This document shows positions 36,101 to 49,968 of a DNA stretch of 64,000 nucleotides, piece by piece. The stretch covers positions 2,996,802 to 3,060,801 of the forward strand of contig NC_036445.1 in the NCBI RefSeq assembly GCF_002775205.1. The letters run 5' to 3'. The position numbers and the translations under genes were made by a program. The DNA comes from Xiphophorus maculatus (Eukaryota; Chordata; Actinopteri; Cyprinodontiformes; Poeciliidae). How positions within the stretch are numbered: the stretch's first letter is position 1; each line of letters begins with the position of its first letter. Under the pieces are notes generated by a model. It did no database searches and was not told the origin of the DNA. It saw nothing but the letters and a program-made list of their open reading frames with translations.

Positions 36101-39100
36101 GAAAGTGGAGAGATATGGGAATGTTTTCTGAAGGCAGCGGAGGAAAAAGTCAGACAGGAACATGGATAGCAAACTTCAGACCAAAATCATTGTATATGTT
36201 ACCTTCCTGGGTAACTTCAGACTTTTACTTTTATTTCCTTTCTGCTTCATTTCAGTATTTTTGGTAGCTGACAGTTCCATTCAGCCTTTGAGAAGCTTCA
36301 CTGCTGTGTGATCTTAGGCTCAGTACCTTTTTAAAAATATATATATTTTAAGTAATGCAGTACTTACTTATAATGGGTATAAAGTTAATTTTCTCCTTAA
36401 CTTATAAAGTCACATATATGCTTTTTCAAAGACATACCGTATGTTTTTGTAAAAAGTCAAAAAATTTAAAATCTAAGAGGTCCTTGAAAACTAATTTCTC
36501 TTCAAATTTATATTTTATTGGACTAAATTCAGTGGGATAAAATTCACCTTAAAGAAAAATGACTTCAGTTTGCTAAAATGTGTAATAAAACTAAATTGCA
36601 TTTTAACAAGATTATTATGATACAGAAGTTTTAAACACACATTGGTACTAATAAAATACTCAAAGCTATTTGATATAACCGCAGCCTTTGTTGTAGGCAC
36701 AGGGATACTTCTAATAAATAGTAGAAAACACATTATCTGGCAAAACAAAAATAATCACAAAAAAGTAACACTTCAATATTTTCTTGGATTGCCTTTAACT
36801 TTGATAACTATATATATGCACTGTGGCATTATTTCACTATGCTTCAGCAACATTGCAAGATTTGTTTTCATCCACTGTTGCATTAATTTTTCACCAAGAT
36901 CTTGTTTTGATGATGGGAGAGTAACGTCCAAGCAGCCAAGCTGCAGTCGAGCTGCAGAGCATCGAAGGCATGAAAGTTTACAACAATACGGAAAAAGAGC
37001 CAGTAGATTTATCACTAGTTGTTGAAAAAATTTGCCTGAGGATACTGAAAAATTGATAAATATAGTGACAAAGTGGATAAGTTAACAGTGGTTTTTTCAA
37101 CACAGCGTCACATATCCCCTCCGCTTATCCCTACAAATGGCCTTGCCTCTTTTGTGAGGGTTTATTCTTTCACAGGGTTTGGAGTTCAGTTACACTAACC
37201 AAAGTTATTTACAGACTTTTCAGGCCCCTCTATTGACTTCAATACAACAACTAGTGAAGAATCTAGTAATTATTATTTTTTTCTGTGTTGTTGGAGACTT
37301 TTATGGCAACAACTCTCTGCCACTCAGCTGCAAGCAGCCTGTCTGTGAGGTGCTTTACTCAGCACTGTTAGTCTGACATAGTCATTCGTTCAACACCATA
37401 CCATCTGCAGTAGTAAGAACAGAGGAGACTCATTACACTCTGTGTTCACATTGCAAACAAATCATACATGTGCAAGGCTCCGTAACTCTATCGATCTATG
37501 TTCGCTGCCTCACTCTTGGCTCACTATTCCAACTACTGACAAGCCACTGGGCAGGGCTGCTGTGTGTCCGAGTGAGGTGGTGATATAACTGAATGCAGGG
37601 CTGAGGGACGAAGTTGGACCAAGCTGTACCGCTGCAACCAATAGGAAAATTGAACTGGCTAAGAGTCGTTCAACTGATGGAGATCAGCACTGAGATGGTT
37701 TAGGAAGAAGATTGCAGAAATAAACATTTACACAAAAATGTAAATGTAAATCTAGCTAAATAACATAAGTAACCTAAATAACCTATTTAGACAGTTTTTC
37801 AGCAAGATAAGTTCATTTAATTACATTTTTAAATCAATAGCATTTCTTAATTGCATTACAGCAATTAATCTATTTATAATTAAATAGATTAATTGTAGAT
37901 TAACTTGTATGAGACATAAAAGTTAGCATATTTTGATCATTTAAGTCCTTCAGGGTGAAAGACTTCAAATCATGTCTCTAACTGAGCCACTCCAAATCAT
38001 TTATATTACTTTCACTCAGAACAAAAATTCTTGTGCAACTATAAGATTACTAGAAATCTAAATAATCCAGTGATACAAATTATTTTGGGCTTAACTGTAC
38101 CTCAGTATTTCATATTTTGATCCAAATGAAAAAGTACCTCCAAATGATATGTAATTGATTTAGACATCTTAATATAAGATATGACCCTTCCAACATTTTG
38201 TCAGTATACATTTAGAAAGTTGCACAGTTTCATAATAGATAAACCTGTTCATTAACCCCCTAACTTTCAACATTCAGCAGTATATAAAAATTATTAAGAG
38301 TAAATATGAATATCTTCTACTAAAAGTTGTCTGTGATTGATTTTTATTTTTCTTTCCACCCACAGAGAGAGTCTCTAATGTAAAGGTTACTCCAGACGTT
38401 ACCCACTTGATTGAGTTCAGTGGGTCTGTCAGCTTCTCCTGCTCCTCCTCTGGATCTTCTCTCTCCTTCTCCTGGATGAACAGCAGCTCTGATATTTCAG
38501 CCAGTGACAGAGTTCAGATCACTGATGGAGGATCCAAGCTGACTATAGTCAATGTGACCAGATATGATGATGGATCTTACAGCTGTAATGTGTCCAATCC
38601 TGTCAGCAGTGCCAACAGTGATCCTGTAAACGTCTCTGTCAGCTGTGAGTTTTTCCAAAGCTATAACATCCTTTTGAAATTAATACATTTATTGGAGCTT
38701 AACACCTGTTGTTTGTTGCTATTTCACTATTTGAAAAAATATGAGAAACACGTTTTTAAAAAGTGAGATCAAGTAAACCACCATCATATCTGCAAAACAT
38801 TATCAGTTAATGATGTCAGTAAGAACATTGGCCATCCAATAAACTTTAAATATGTGCTTCTTTTTCTAATATTTGTACTATTTCTCTTAGTGAAGCAGCT
38901 GTTAAACTAACAATACACTGAGAAAGCTGTTTATGAGTTTAATGCGGCAAATTAATTAATATTAATTGTTGCAGATGGTCCAGAGAAAGTCAACTTAGAA
39001 GCACCTTCTCAAAAATATCCAGAAGGGTCAAACATCCATCTGTCTTGTTCAGCTGAGTCCAGACCTAATGCCACTTTTGATTGGTTCTTTAATGGAAACC

Positions 39101-42100
39101 TGTCCGGTTCTGGATCTGAGCTCAAACTCACCAATGTTCAAAAGAATCAGAGTGGAAACTACAGCTGTAGGGCCTTTAATAACATAACCTCAAGATACCA
39201 AACATCTCAACTTTTAAATATCCCTATAGAAGGTACCTCTACAGAAGGTAAGTTACCTCACACTCAACAACTTTAAAAATACTTTAGTTGTATTTCATGT
39301 GATGGACCAACAAACGTAGCACATTTTGGTAAAGAAGACGAGAAACAGCTTTCAAAATCGTTTACAGATGAAAATCTCAAAAATGTTTTTGTATTCATTT
39401 AAACCAAATACTGTAATTATTTCACAATGTACAAAAATGAACTGCTCTCAACTAGTTAAAGGGAACACATTTCTCTTTTATTTTCACTAAAAATATCAAG
39501 GTTAAAATAGCTATTTATTTTACTTTAGAATAATTTAAATTCTTATTTGAAATTGCATGAGCAAAATTTCTGCTTTAATAATGAATTTTAGTGAACATCA
39601 CAATAAACTCCAAAAATATTTAATGTGAACAGGACATTATCCTTAAACTTTGCTAATGCACAAGAGTGAGATCAATGTAACACACTTCCATCTCACTCAT
39701 GGTGCAACACAGGATACAGAAACATGCTGCTAGGCACTCTGGTAAATAGTTCCCACTCCTGTCTTTTTCTTCTTTCTGTTTTTTAAATGGAAACCTAAAA
39801 ACGCTCATTTATGTAACTCTTGAAAGTCTGACAAAATTAATAAATGTTAACTCAACTTACTTTTGTAAGTTTATCTTTCAGAAATAGACACATTTAGGTT
39901 CAAAATTTAAAACCTGCTAAGTTTATTTGACAATAAAAGAAGATAATAGACAACTGAATGCGGCTCAAATGATTTAGATAGTGGGTTGTTTTCCTGACAG
40001 AAGCTGAACCTCCATCCCAGAGTCCAGTCTTTTCATAGTTTCTCCAGTATTTTCCTTAATTTAGTTCTTTCCATCATAACATAAACTCCAACCAGGTTCC
40101 TTGTCTAATTAGAAGAAACTATCCCAACAGCATTAGTCTGTAACAGACATCTTTTACTGCTGGAATGGCATTTTTAGGATAATGTGTTGGGTTAGACAAT
40201 TAAATTTATCTAAACGGGTTAGTGAACTAAATTTATAAAGTACATTTCCAGTCATACTGACCTCTCAAAGTTCTTTACTCAACTCACACTCATAAATGTG
40301 TTGACATTTATACACTGATATGCAGATCAATAGGCAGTTTAAGTTGGAATTTCTTATGTGATGGGCTGGTTCAATGGTAGAGGTGTTAGATAATTTCTAT
40401 GATACTATGTATCTCCACCTCTCCCCCTCTCTCCTGAAAGCATTACCAGTACCGTCCCTTCTAATAGGTTTGATTGTGCCAATTATTTCAGTGGTTCTGT
40501 TCATGGTCTGCAGTTCTTTGATTGTGTTATTTCACAGCAGAAAAGAGTCTGAATCATAATTGTTACAAATATTCACATCCATTACTGCTGCTTGTTTTGT
40601 GTATAGAAATAATATGCTTATGTCAACGTATTGTGTAACTTGACAGTTTTGGACAGTGAACATATTTTTCTTTTTTATTGCTTTTTAGGAAACAGATTAT
40701 CCGCTGGAGCCATTGCAGGAATTGTAATTGCATGCTTAGTTTGCGCTTCTTTAATTGTTCTTGGAGCGTACTTCATACTTAAAAAAAAGTAAGTGGAAAA
40801 TAGCCGTGAAAATAATAAAAAAAACCCTATGTAATTAATAATATTGTCCGGCTAAAATGTTTTTAGATTATGCCTTAAAATGTGATCAAAATGCCACAGT
40901 TTATGTTTCTTGACAATGCACTGCTTTTGTTTTCTAGCTATACTTATAATTTTGGGTTTGACTGTATGTACTGTCATTTGTATCTTATTAATGCTTTCAA
41001 TATAATTGCAAATGTAAAACAATATTAATGCAGTAATTGTAATTACATTATTTTATATATGATTCTAAATAACTATAGAAAACTAGGAGAGGAAAACAGA
41101 GTTTGCTGAATATTTATAAATAACTTACTCCGTTTTTTTATTAATTTTTTTATCTAAACAGAAATCCTTGGGGGAAAACCTCAAATAGAAATATTTCAGC
41201 AGGTAAGTGTGCAGTTGTTGATGTGTGTCTATTGAGTATTATTCAGTATTCGTTGTTTAATTTTAATTTATCTATGAATTACAGGTGGGAACAGACAAGA
41301 TAATGGTGTAAGTAGTAATGAGGTAAAGATAGTGCAATGCTATACTATGTTTCATGTTTCAATGTTTCATACTAAACCTTGTTTTAAAATATGGTTAAAT
41401 AGTCACAGTCTGTAGTAGCAGTGAAAGACAGGGTAACATCAATTTGTTGTTCTATGATTAGAAAGTTTAGAAAATCTACACTTTTAAATAGAAAGGTGCA
41501 AAGTTGCTTAATAACCGTATACATTAGTAACTAATGTGACATTTTTCTAAATTTACTATAAAAAATTTATTGATATCCATTTGATATTTAACTCGGTCCT
41601 TTTATTAATGATTTCCAACCTGATGTTGCATGATTAAGGATGATCTAAAAAGGTGATAGAGATTTCATAAGAATCAATTCATCGAAGCAATCAGAAGTCG
41701 CCAAGACTCTCTGAATCAGGGGGTTTCCTGATCCCCTTTCACACATGAGATTTTTTTTTATGATTTAGCTAAAAAATAATGCTGAGGTAGTTCTTTTCCT
41801 CAGCTTCTTCACTGACAAGTGTGTACAGAAGGAGTTGGACGGGACGATGAAAAACAAAGTACTTCACGGTTTCTTGGGAAATGAGCTCGGTAGCTTCAGC
41901 AGGAATTTTATTGATTGATGGTCCCCACCCACTTCTGAGGTGAAAATACAATACAGCCAGGCCGAAGGGGGCCGGGCCAGGCCTGCAGTGCAAAAAGTCA
42001 CAATGTTGGACTTTAAGCCTGGGAAACTAAATACAGCTCGATACATCTCTAGTGTATTTCATTAAGTGCTTGTTTGAGGAATTGGTCAATCGTATTTTAT

Positions 42101-42306
42101 GCAGCCATGATAATGCAGCCAGTTTATATATTCAACAGTATTGATTTTTAAATAAGATGTTTCTCACAAATCTTTTTTTTTCTACCATACAGGAGCTAAC
42201 CTACGCAGATGTCAGGTTTTCTAAGAACAAGAAACCTGTTCAAGCCCAGTGGGAATCAGACAACCCCTCATCAACCTACGCTGACATCAGGACCAACAGA
42301 AACTAA
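33156..42306 (+). CDS. gene C: CEACAM-like inhibitory receptor, N-A1-B1-A2-B2-TM, two ITIMs
   Basis: Ten exons: 33156-33195 leader, 33431-33763 V/N, 34652-34936 A1, 35189-35455 B1, 38366-38644 A2, 38975-39247 B2, 40689-40788 membrane, 41162-41202, 41285-41307, 42193-42306. They total 1755 nt, 584 codons plus stop. The leader is [14 protein letters not shown]. The N domain (14-124) has no cysteine, and the four C2 domains match genes A and B. The membrane segment includes [20 protein letters not shown] and ends in KKK. The tail has two ITIMs, LTYADV (Y551) and STYADI (Y576), 25 residues apart, so SHP-1/SHP-2 recruitment is expected by family knowledge. The plan resembles CEACAM1 with an extra B domain. 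Alternative in-frame donors exist at 39233 and 41323. A distant AATAAA lies at 43612. Confidence 0.85.
34364..34444. repeat. two adjacent perfect or near-perfect hairpins
   Basis: 34364-34385 pairs with 34387-34408 (GATGGAAGTTGACTT arm), and 34412-34425 pairs with 34431-34444 (TATGACTGTTGTCA). It is followed by a TCATGTTTATGACGGTGTCA block of a type often seen in fish repeats. This is likely a MITE remnant in the intron between gene C's N and A1 exons. Confidence 0.6.
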
Positions 42307-43611
42307 AGCACTCTTCACTCTGCGCTCATGCAGCTGAAACCAATCAGGCTGGCAGACTGGTATTAACTAAATCCTGCTAAAACTTGACATTTCTTTAAGC
42401 AAAAACCAACAATGACAGAGCTGGCTGAAACTTGATTGTTGGTTTGCTTTAGCAAATTTAAGCATTAGCTTACTTCATTCTGTCACCTTATTGTTTAATA
42501 ATTAACTGACTCCAGCTCTTACTGGCAACAGAAAGCAGAAGGCAGAATATTTCCCCCTTTTCATTTTATGACTTTTGTAAATGCAAAGTGAGCAGCAATC
42601 TTCTCTTTATGGTTCAATTATTTCTTTTAGTAACAATTTGGTCTAAATATGAGGTAATGCAAGTGTTATTCCTGAAATGTGTAGTCTGTTCCTAGACAAA
42701 ACTTAAGTTCATACATATGTAGATTCAGAGTGGATAGACACATAATAGAATCATCAAGATACAGATTGTCTTGGTTCCAATCTGAATGTAGTGTATCTTG
42801 TTAATATGTCATTACAGCTTTGGATAATACTAATCTTGTAATAATGCAAATCTAAAATGTGAAGCTTCTGCAGTTGCTATTATAAAGAAGCTGCAGCCAC
42901 ATTCAGTTTACATTAGATGCCAGATTTTGCACTGATACAAAAGAAATCCTCCAATGTTTAGGGGTACAACGACACACAAAAGTCACTGTCTGATTCAATT
43001 TCAGTAGACATTAATCAATACTTTGAGTATTAATATGTGTACCATCACATAACAGGAAAGGTCTAGAATGGGAATGTTAAACATCACTTATCCTGTCAGG
43101 TTATTGTAATAGTTAACCTTTCTGGAAGCAGAAGTGCAAATTTTATTTTGAGAAGCTTAAGCAAGAAAATATTGTTTGTAAATATCAGAGCACTCCACTT
43201 AAGCTAATTTGATTAATACAGCCAAATGTGTGGTCATAGTTTAGCGTGATGTATTCTTTGTTATAGTTATAGTACAGTTTTTATACTGTGCCAACATGAA
43301 ACCACTGAAGTAACAAACTAATTGTAGAAAGAAAAAACTTGGATGGGCTTGACATTCAAACCAATGCATGATCAACAAAAAGAAAACAGTTTCCAATCAT
43401 TTAAGATGTAGGACACAGAAATCATGCTTTTGGAATTTTATCTTATTCCTCCAAATATGTTTCATGGTGTATGTGTGTTTACTACTACTTTCTTCTTATG
43501 TGAAAAGGGCATTTAAGGAAATTATAGAAATATTTTCTCCTGATTAAACATTCTCAAACATATTTGAAGTTATATAAGCCTTTATTCCTTGTATGGAACA
43601 GACCTGCTGTA

Positions 43612-43617
43612 AATAAA
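43612..43617 (+). promoter_or_regulatory. candidate polyadenylation signal, gene C
   Basis: An AATAAA hexamer 1.3 kb after gene C's stop; I noticed no earlier clean hexamer, but the search was by eye. Confidence 0.35.
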
Positions 43618-44368
43618 ATAGGTTGTAGATGATGACTGAATACCAAGACTGAACTTTTGAAACCCTTCCAGAAACCTGAACCTCAACTCTCTTTAAAATT
43701 CATGGAATATCCATACCAGATGAACTTGACCAATATAATTAAAATTAAAAGAAGGAAATGTTTGACACAGGAATGTAAAGTTAAATTGCCTATTTTTAAT
43801 AGGAACATTAATCTTCCAGAATTTGCTGTTGGCTTTTTCTTTGTAAACACAGTTAATAAAAAAGCCACTGGATTGTCTCCAGGTTTTAAGTGGACTCAAA
43901 GTCCAACAAGCTGCTGATCAAATCATTATCAGGATTCTGAGATCATTTGTCACTTTTTGAATTTATTAGAAATGGTTTACAATGCAGAGCTTAATATGAG
44001 TTGTTGCCACCGAGAGTGTTACAACCACTGATTGTGTAGGCACACAATTATTTTTTCACACAAGACCAAATAGAGTTTCAGCTTTTTCTTCTTAAGTAAA
44101 ATTATCATTTGTAAACATGTTTCTGTATTTACTGAAGTTATCTTTGTCTAATAATAATAATATTTGTTCGATGAGCTGAAGCATTTAAGTGTATCAAAAA
44201 AGCAAAAACAAAATAAATATTTTTTCCAAGCAATATATTGTGGTTTTTTAGGTACATTGTAAACTTCCGGGTTTGAACATCTGTCATTCTCTGGACTAGA
44301 TGTCTAAATTGCAGAAGCATCCGATTTTTTGGCTTTGACATTTAAGAGTTACAAAGCAGTAGGAAAGG

Positions 44369-44470
44369 TACGGAAGAGGATTAGGGCCACAGGAAAAATT
44401 AAAGTCAGAATTCTGACTTTAAACTCAGAATTTTTTTTTTTTTTTTTGGTGGCCCTAATCCTCTTCCGTA
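44369..44470. mobile_element. MITE with 22-bp perfect terminal inverted repeats
   Basis: The 102-bp unit has arms 44369-44390 (TACGGAAGAGGATTAGGGCC...) and 44449-44470, exact reverse complements. A second inner palindrome, AAAGTCAGAATTCTGACTTT, and a T tract lie between. It is too short to encode anything. TA at each outer end could be the target duplication. Confidence 0.8.
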
Positions 44471-47400
44471 GAAAGGAAATCTAATGGGGAAAATAATGTT
44501 TCACTGTATGTTTACTCAAATATCTACAAGTGTTTCACATGACTTAATATATTTAATTCATGTAATTTATCTTATTTTCATGGTCATTAGAAATTATTTT
44601 TGAGGTTATGCAACATCAGTGACAAATTATTCAGCTAATACAAAATAAACTTCAAGGCAACACTATCCCTTTGATGTGCATATCTATTTAGTCACTATTT
44701 GCTATATACGTAATGAATGAAGCAGTTCATAAATGTTTGCTTTAATTCTTGTGATATCTTATAATCTACTTATTTTACTTTCTATTTATATCTATCTTTC
44801 ATATCATCGATGTTATAGACAGTACAAGTCAATGGGGATATAACCACTGATGACACAGGGTCCTACAGCGTTTTGATGTGTCCCTGCTCCAAGTATTTAG
44901 TTGTGTTTAACAGTCATTATATTTATCTAACTACCTTATTCAGCTCTATTAAACTATAGATACATGCAATAGTTGAAGGACATCGGCAGTTGAGGACCTC
45001 AATTTGACATAATTGACATTTGTAGTTAAACCAGGAAAAAGATGCATTTTAGTTTCAAAGAACCACCAAAACAATAGATTGGCTTTCGGTGAAAATTGTA
45101 TTTGAAGTATCTAAAAACATGAAATCAGCCCACAAGCTTTCCAAAAAGAAAAGAGACGGACACTCATCTTGGCCCAACTACAGTCAAATCAGAATGAGCA
45201 GCACCTTTGCCCTGCTCTACTCCCTCCTATAATGTTCACATACTAATAAGCGGAAAAGCTCCTCAGTCTTAGTGGTGATCAAATGTTTGGTTATTAGAAT
45301 GAAAATCAAAGGGACAGAATCTGATGAAAGCAGACCAGGCTGAGGCAGATAAAACTTTGTATTTCCCTTGAAGTTTATTTATAGATAAGAATTAAAATTT
45401 TAAGTTTACTCATGTAAACTTGAACTTACACTGGTTTAATGATCAACCAGTTTTAACAGTGGTTGTTATCACTGACGTCAGCAGGCAGAACAGTCCCTTG
45501 TTTTTTTATGAGCAATACGCTGTTATTGTCATAATGTTTGTGAAGGGACCCATTTGCATCAGGTGAGAGACATGAAAGTTCTGTTGTACATTTAATAAAA
45601 AAAAAAAAGCAAAGAATCAAACTTACAAAAATGAGAAAGTCCTGGGAAACAAAAAAATCTAAACAAAGTCAAATAGGAGACACATAAAGATCTCAGGGAA
45701 ACCAGAGAGAAGTGACAAGATGAACTGGCGAGTAATCACTGACAATGAAGTTAGCTTAAAACATGTTTGAGAAGTTAGGTCAAACATGTATAATCCAGTG
45801 TATATTTTAATGTCTGTTGGATAATCTAGTAGAGTTATTGTTGCTAAAAGATAAAAGATTTAGCATGATGAAAATGAGGATGTAGATCTCAGGTAATATC
45901 AAAGTCATTTCCAGTAACAGAGCAGCAATAAATTCAAAGTTCAGAGGGGATAATTATGTTGTTGTAGCAGGCAAATAAAAGATCCGTAAAAGGTCAGTGT
46001 CAATCCATGACTTGCATTGACACTGACTTTCTTTCATATTTCTTAAGCTATAAGTAATTGAGCAAGTAGGAGGATTTTTAGCATTTGTGACTCATTCATT
46101 CTATCTTGTTAGTGTAGCTCTGGTAACTAATTTAAAAGAAAGCAGAAACAGAAATGACAAAAAAATAAATAAATAAAATGACCAATAAAAGAGGAGGAGG
46201 TTATCAATTTGTTTCAAGAACTATACGTCAATAAAATCAAAGTTCAGTATGAACAAATATAAAGTGACAGTGAAGTTACAGGACATCACTGTAATTAATT
46301 TCAATAACAACTGCAAAAAGACATTTGTATTTTAATTTCATTTGAAACTGAAACAGACGCATAAGAGTCTTTGTATTCATGATGTAATAGAAACTGGCTT
46401 TCATTTGGTAAAAGTTATATCTTTTCCTGGGCATGCTTTGATTTATTTGTGAAACTCTAATATTTGGAGCTGAAAATGCACACATGCTCAGACAGGCAAC
46501 ATTTTATGGAGGACTGTGGTAGGAGGGACTGTAGGTAATAAGTAACTACTCTCACAATACGCCATCTGGTGTTGTATCATGTAAAACATTTCAAAACTAT
46601 TATTTTTAGTAATATTAATATTGAAGGTAGTAATAAATATTGCAATAAAAATAATACATTTAAATTTATTTATGAATATTTTTCTTATTAATAAAACTTT
46701 TTTGAAAACCACACATCCATAACCTTCCAAACTCAGTAGTTATAAGTTCACTTAAACATAAAAATACAGACATTTCAACATGTTAGCTCAGCATTGATTT
46801 AGTCATTAACTGTTGATTTAATAAAATATGTGCGTTACTGAAATGTGAAATAATTTTGATGTACTTTTAAGTAGCTTTCAAACATCTTTGTCGGCCTCTG
46901 CTGGTGAAACTCATGAGTGAGAATATGCTTTACTGAATTAAGGAGTTACTTTGTTTTGAAAACATTATATATGTTAAATAAGGTGCTTCATTTATTTACA
47001 ATTAAAAAGTAGATAATGTTTGTGTTTGAGACAGTTGGGTGTTTTAGTGTCAGATAGTACAGGGAAAGATGCACTTGTTTGAATTTGGTTCAGTTTGATT
47101 TAGTTTCCTATTGTACACATTTTTATATTCAAAGTCAATGAAATTTAGTGATAAAAAGAAGCTTTATTTGGAAGGCTTCGAATTCATTGGTCAATGAGAA
47201 TGAGATGTTTTCTCTTAGTGTTTTAGACAGTTATGGGTAATAAGAAAATATGTATTTGATCAGCTGGGAGGCTTCTAGCTGAGATAGATCTGCTTGAAAA
47301 TACAGAAAAATATTGTTTCTTTGTTTTTCCTTTAGATGACATACAGTGTCTGTGAAGAATAGTACACTCTACCATCAATGATAGATCCTAATAGGGTAAT

Positions 47401-48893
47401 TTTAGTCAAGATTAATATATACTGTGACCCTACTAAGCATTTTAACAATCAAACACATCTGATCTATGACATATTCATATAAACAGTAATAATAATAATA
47501 ACAACAACGGAGCAACAAGTTGATTGATTTAGAAAACATGTCCTTATTGGCTTTGAATGAGGTGAATGAGAGTCTCTATCAGTTTCCCAACATCTAGTGA
47601 CAACAGAAAGCATCAGACTTTGAACCAGGAAGTGGACATATAATGGGAGTTTGAGAGTAAATAGTTTTTCAGCAGCTGTTAGGTTTAGAAAATTGAAAAA
47701 AAGATAACTTTTTGAACAAAATGTATTTCTTTAGTCTTTTACATCTGCATCTAAGAACTAAAAAGAAAATAAGAACCAAAAAGAAACTAAAACCTTGATG
47801 GAGTTTAAAATGGTCCTTGAATTTAGATGAATAAAAACTAGATAGCCCTGATAATCACCTTTTAAAGATAACGTTGATGTACTTCCTTGTACGTGTTGGT
47901 TTATTGCCATCACATCTGATCTTTCGTTTACACTGTCTTTGGTGTCATTGAATAATTAACTAGATGCTGATGTAAGGTCAGAAAGCAAAACATTTCCTTA
48001 TTGTTGTGCCATGACCACAAAAGATGTGAAATGAGCCATAATTATCTTCATGTTGAGGTCATGAGGTAATCTGTGAACTGATGTTTTTAAGGCTTTAATG
48101 CTAATTTACGCGTTATTACTTACCAAAGTGTTAAATCATCATAATCTCACAACTATGAACACATTTAGGTGGATAAGTGTTAAAACTAATACTGTTAGAA
48201 TCAGATATTTTAGTAATAGGAATTATATCACACAATAAAAAAACAGTTTTCCTTGAATTGTAAATTAAAAAAGAGACTGATGAATTTCTTTAGTTCAATG
48301 CTGGAAGAAATGAAAGGTTTGTTTTATGATCAATAAGGATGTAAATATATCAACCAAACATGATTAAACTGGGGGATAATTCAAAACTAGATTATGATAA
48401 AGGCGCAACATTCTTCTGATATGATAAAGAGAAACACCTTCCTCAAACAATATCCTTAACAGATATCCATTGGGTAATAAAGGTGAACAAAGTGTTTCAG
48501 AGGAAGTTCATAAAAGTTCAGGATGAGGCCCATTAAACATTAAACTTCCTCCTCAACATGTAACATTAGAGACATTAAACTCTACATCAATGAAATTTGA
48601 ACTCCCTTTCATATTGAGTCAGTACATTTTTCCTGATCTGAAACTTTTTTTTCCACTTACCTCAATTGTTTACTTGTATTCTCTGTCATTTCATGGTGAT
48701 TGTTGAGAAGGAACAAGTAGCAGTGTTTAAACTCATTGTGAATGTGCGACAAAGACTTGACATGTTGCTATAACTGTTGCAGATGAATTTTGTATTTTGT
48801 AATTATGTGGTTTCTAATTGTGATAAAAAATTTTCAGTTGCTGATCCTTGTGCTTTTGGAGGTGTAATATCACTGCTCTGCACACTACAGAAT

Positions 48894-48928
48894 CACACTA
48901 CAATTAATGTGGTTCTAATTGTAGTGTG
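48894..48928. repeat. perfect 13-bp hairpin
   Basis: CACACTACAATTA (48894-48906) and its exact reverse complement (48916-48928) are separated by 9 bases. Confidence 0.7.
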
Positions 48929-49968
48929 CCATTTAATAATATAAAGGCCTTTTATAACATTAACTTTTCTGTTAATTTGATAATGCATTAGAAAGCTGTC
49001 ACTACATGGGAAATTTTAAAAACAAGTTTATCAGAATGAAATTATTTTTGATGTTTATTGTACACCAAGAAATATACATATTCTAATGGTATTACAAAGT
49101 CCAACACAAAGACAAGCCTGAATTTTCCATTTTTTACTGTCTTGCAGTTACAAAAGGTTATTGACAAAGTTTGAAGAAGTAATCAGGCAAATTTATATAG
49201 ATTCTTCTCTGAGAATATTGTAGCAATTTATTCAAATTTTATAGTGAATAACGGTGTAATTAGAGTACAATTTACTCTGATGGCAGGGCTGTGAAAGAAG
49301 TATTTTGTGTTTAAACAAGTCAGTTATCAATTGCATTTGCAATTTTATCTGATTCAGCTCGACTGCATCCAAACACATTCAATGCTTCACAGGTCAGTAA
49401 ATGCAAATAAAAATATAGTCAGAGAATAAATATTATGCTTTACAAGAAAGATTTAGCTGATTTCATTTCATTGGAAGTTCTCCCCATCAATAAATGTCAA
49501 ACACTGAAAAAACAAATTACAGAATGAAGAAAGTTTGACGTTTAGTTTTAAAGGCAGCGATAATTAATATTTTTAAATTCTGTGAGTGATTTTAAGATTT
49601 AAACTGATGTGTTGCTTTCTAATGACATTCATCATGATTTTACAATTTAAAATTTGAACAGGTTTTTCTTCTGAAAATTGGGTTTGTAATAAACTTTTAT
49701 TTGGAGTAAGAGGAGACATTACGACTATGGAGCGGTTTCAGTCACACAGCGCCATCTAGTGGTGCCAGAAATGATCAGACTCAAAAGTGCCACGCTATTA
49801 AGCAGTTTTGACACAACTAGGTGACGAATTTCCACTTTTTGCTTGGGAAACTTCCCCTTTGTGGCTCACAATGATTTCATCACTATGTGAATTCTTTTGT
49901 TGTGAAATGTTTGAACTAATAACTTAAGAATCAAACGTTCAGAGACAAGATTACTACTACAAGCAGAG

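Larger units (their letters stand above)
42307..49968. other. long intergenic stretch between gene C and gene D
   Basis: About 7.7 kb, AT-rich. The first part, up to the AATAAA at 43612-43617, may be gene C's 3' UTR. Open frames at 43657-43917, 46276-46485 and 46488-46730 lack splice context or recognisable domains. It holds a MITE (44369-44470), a perfect hairpin (48894-48928), and otherwise nothing I can identify. Confidence 0.6.

Noticed and set aside
36642-37025. 127-codon plus-strand frame in gene C's B1-A2 intron
   Set aside because: No recognised domain, opposite-strand frame of similar size, and no splice sites; probably chance or an old repeat.
41769-42046. GC-richer patch with two minus-strand open frames in the last intron of gene C
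   Set aside because: The frames have no splice context and no recognisable protein; most likely an inserted repeat, class unknown.
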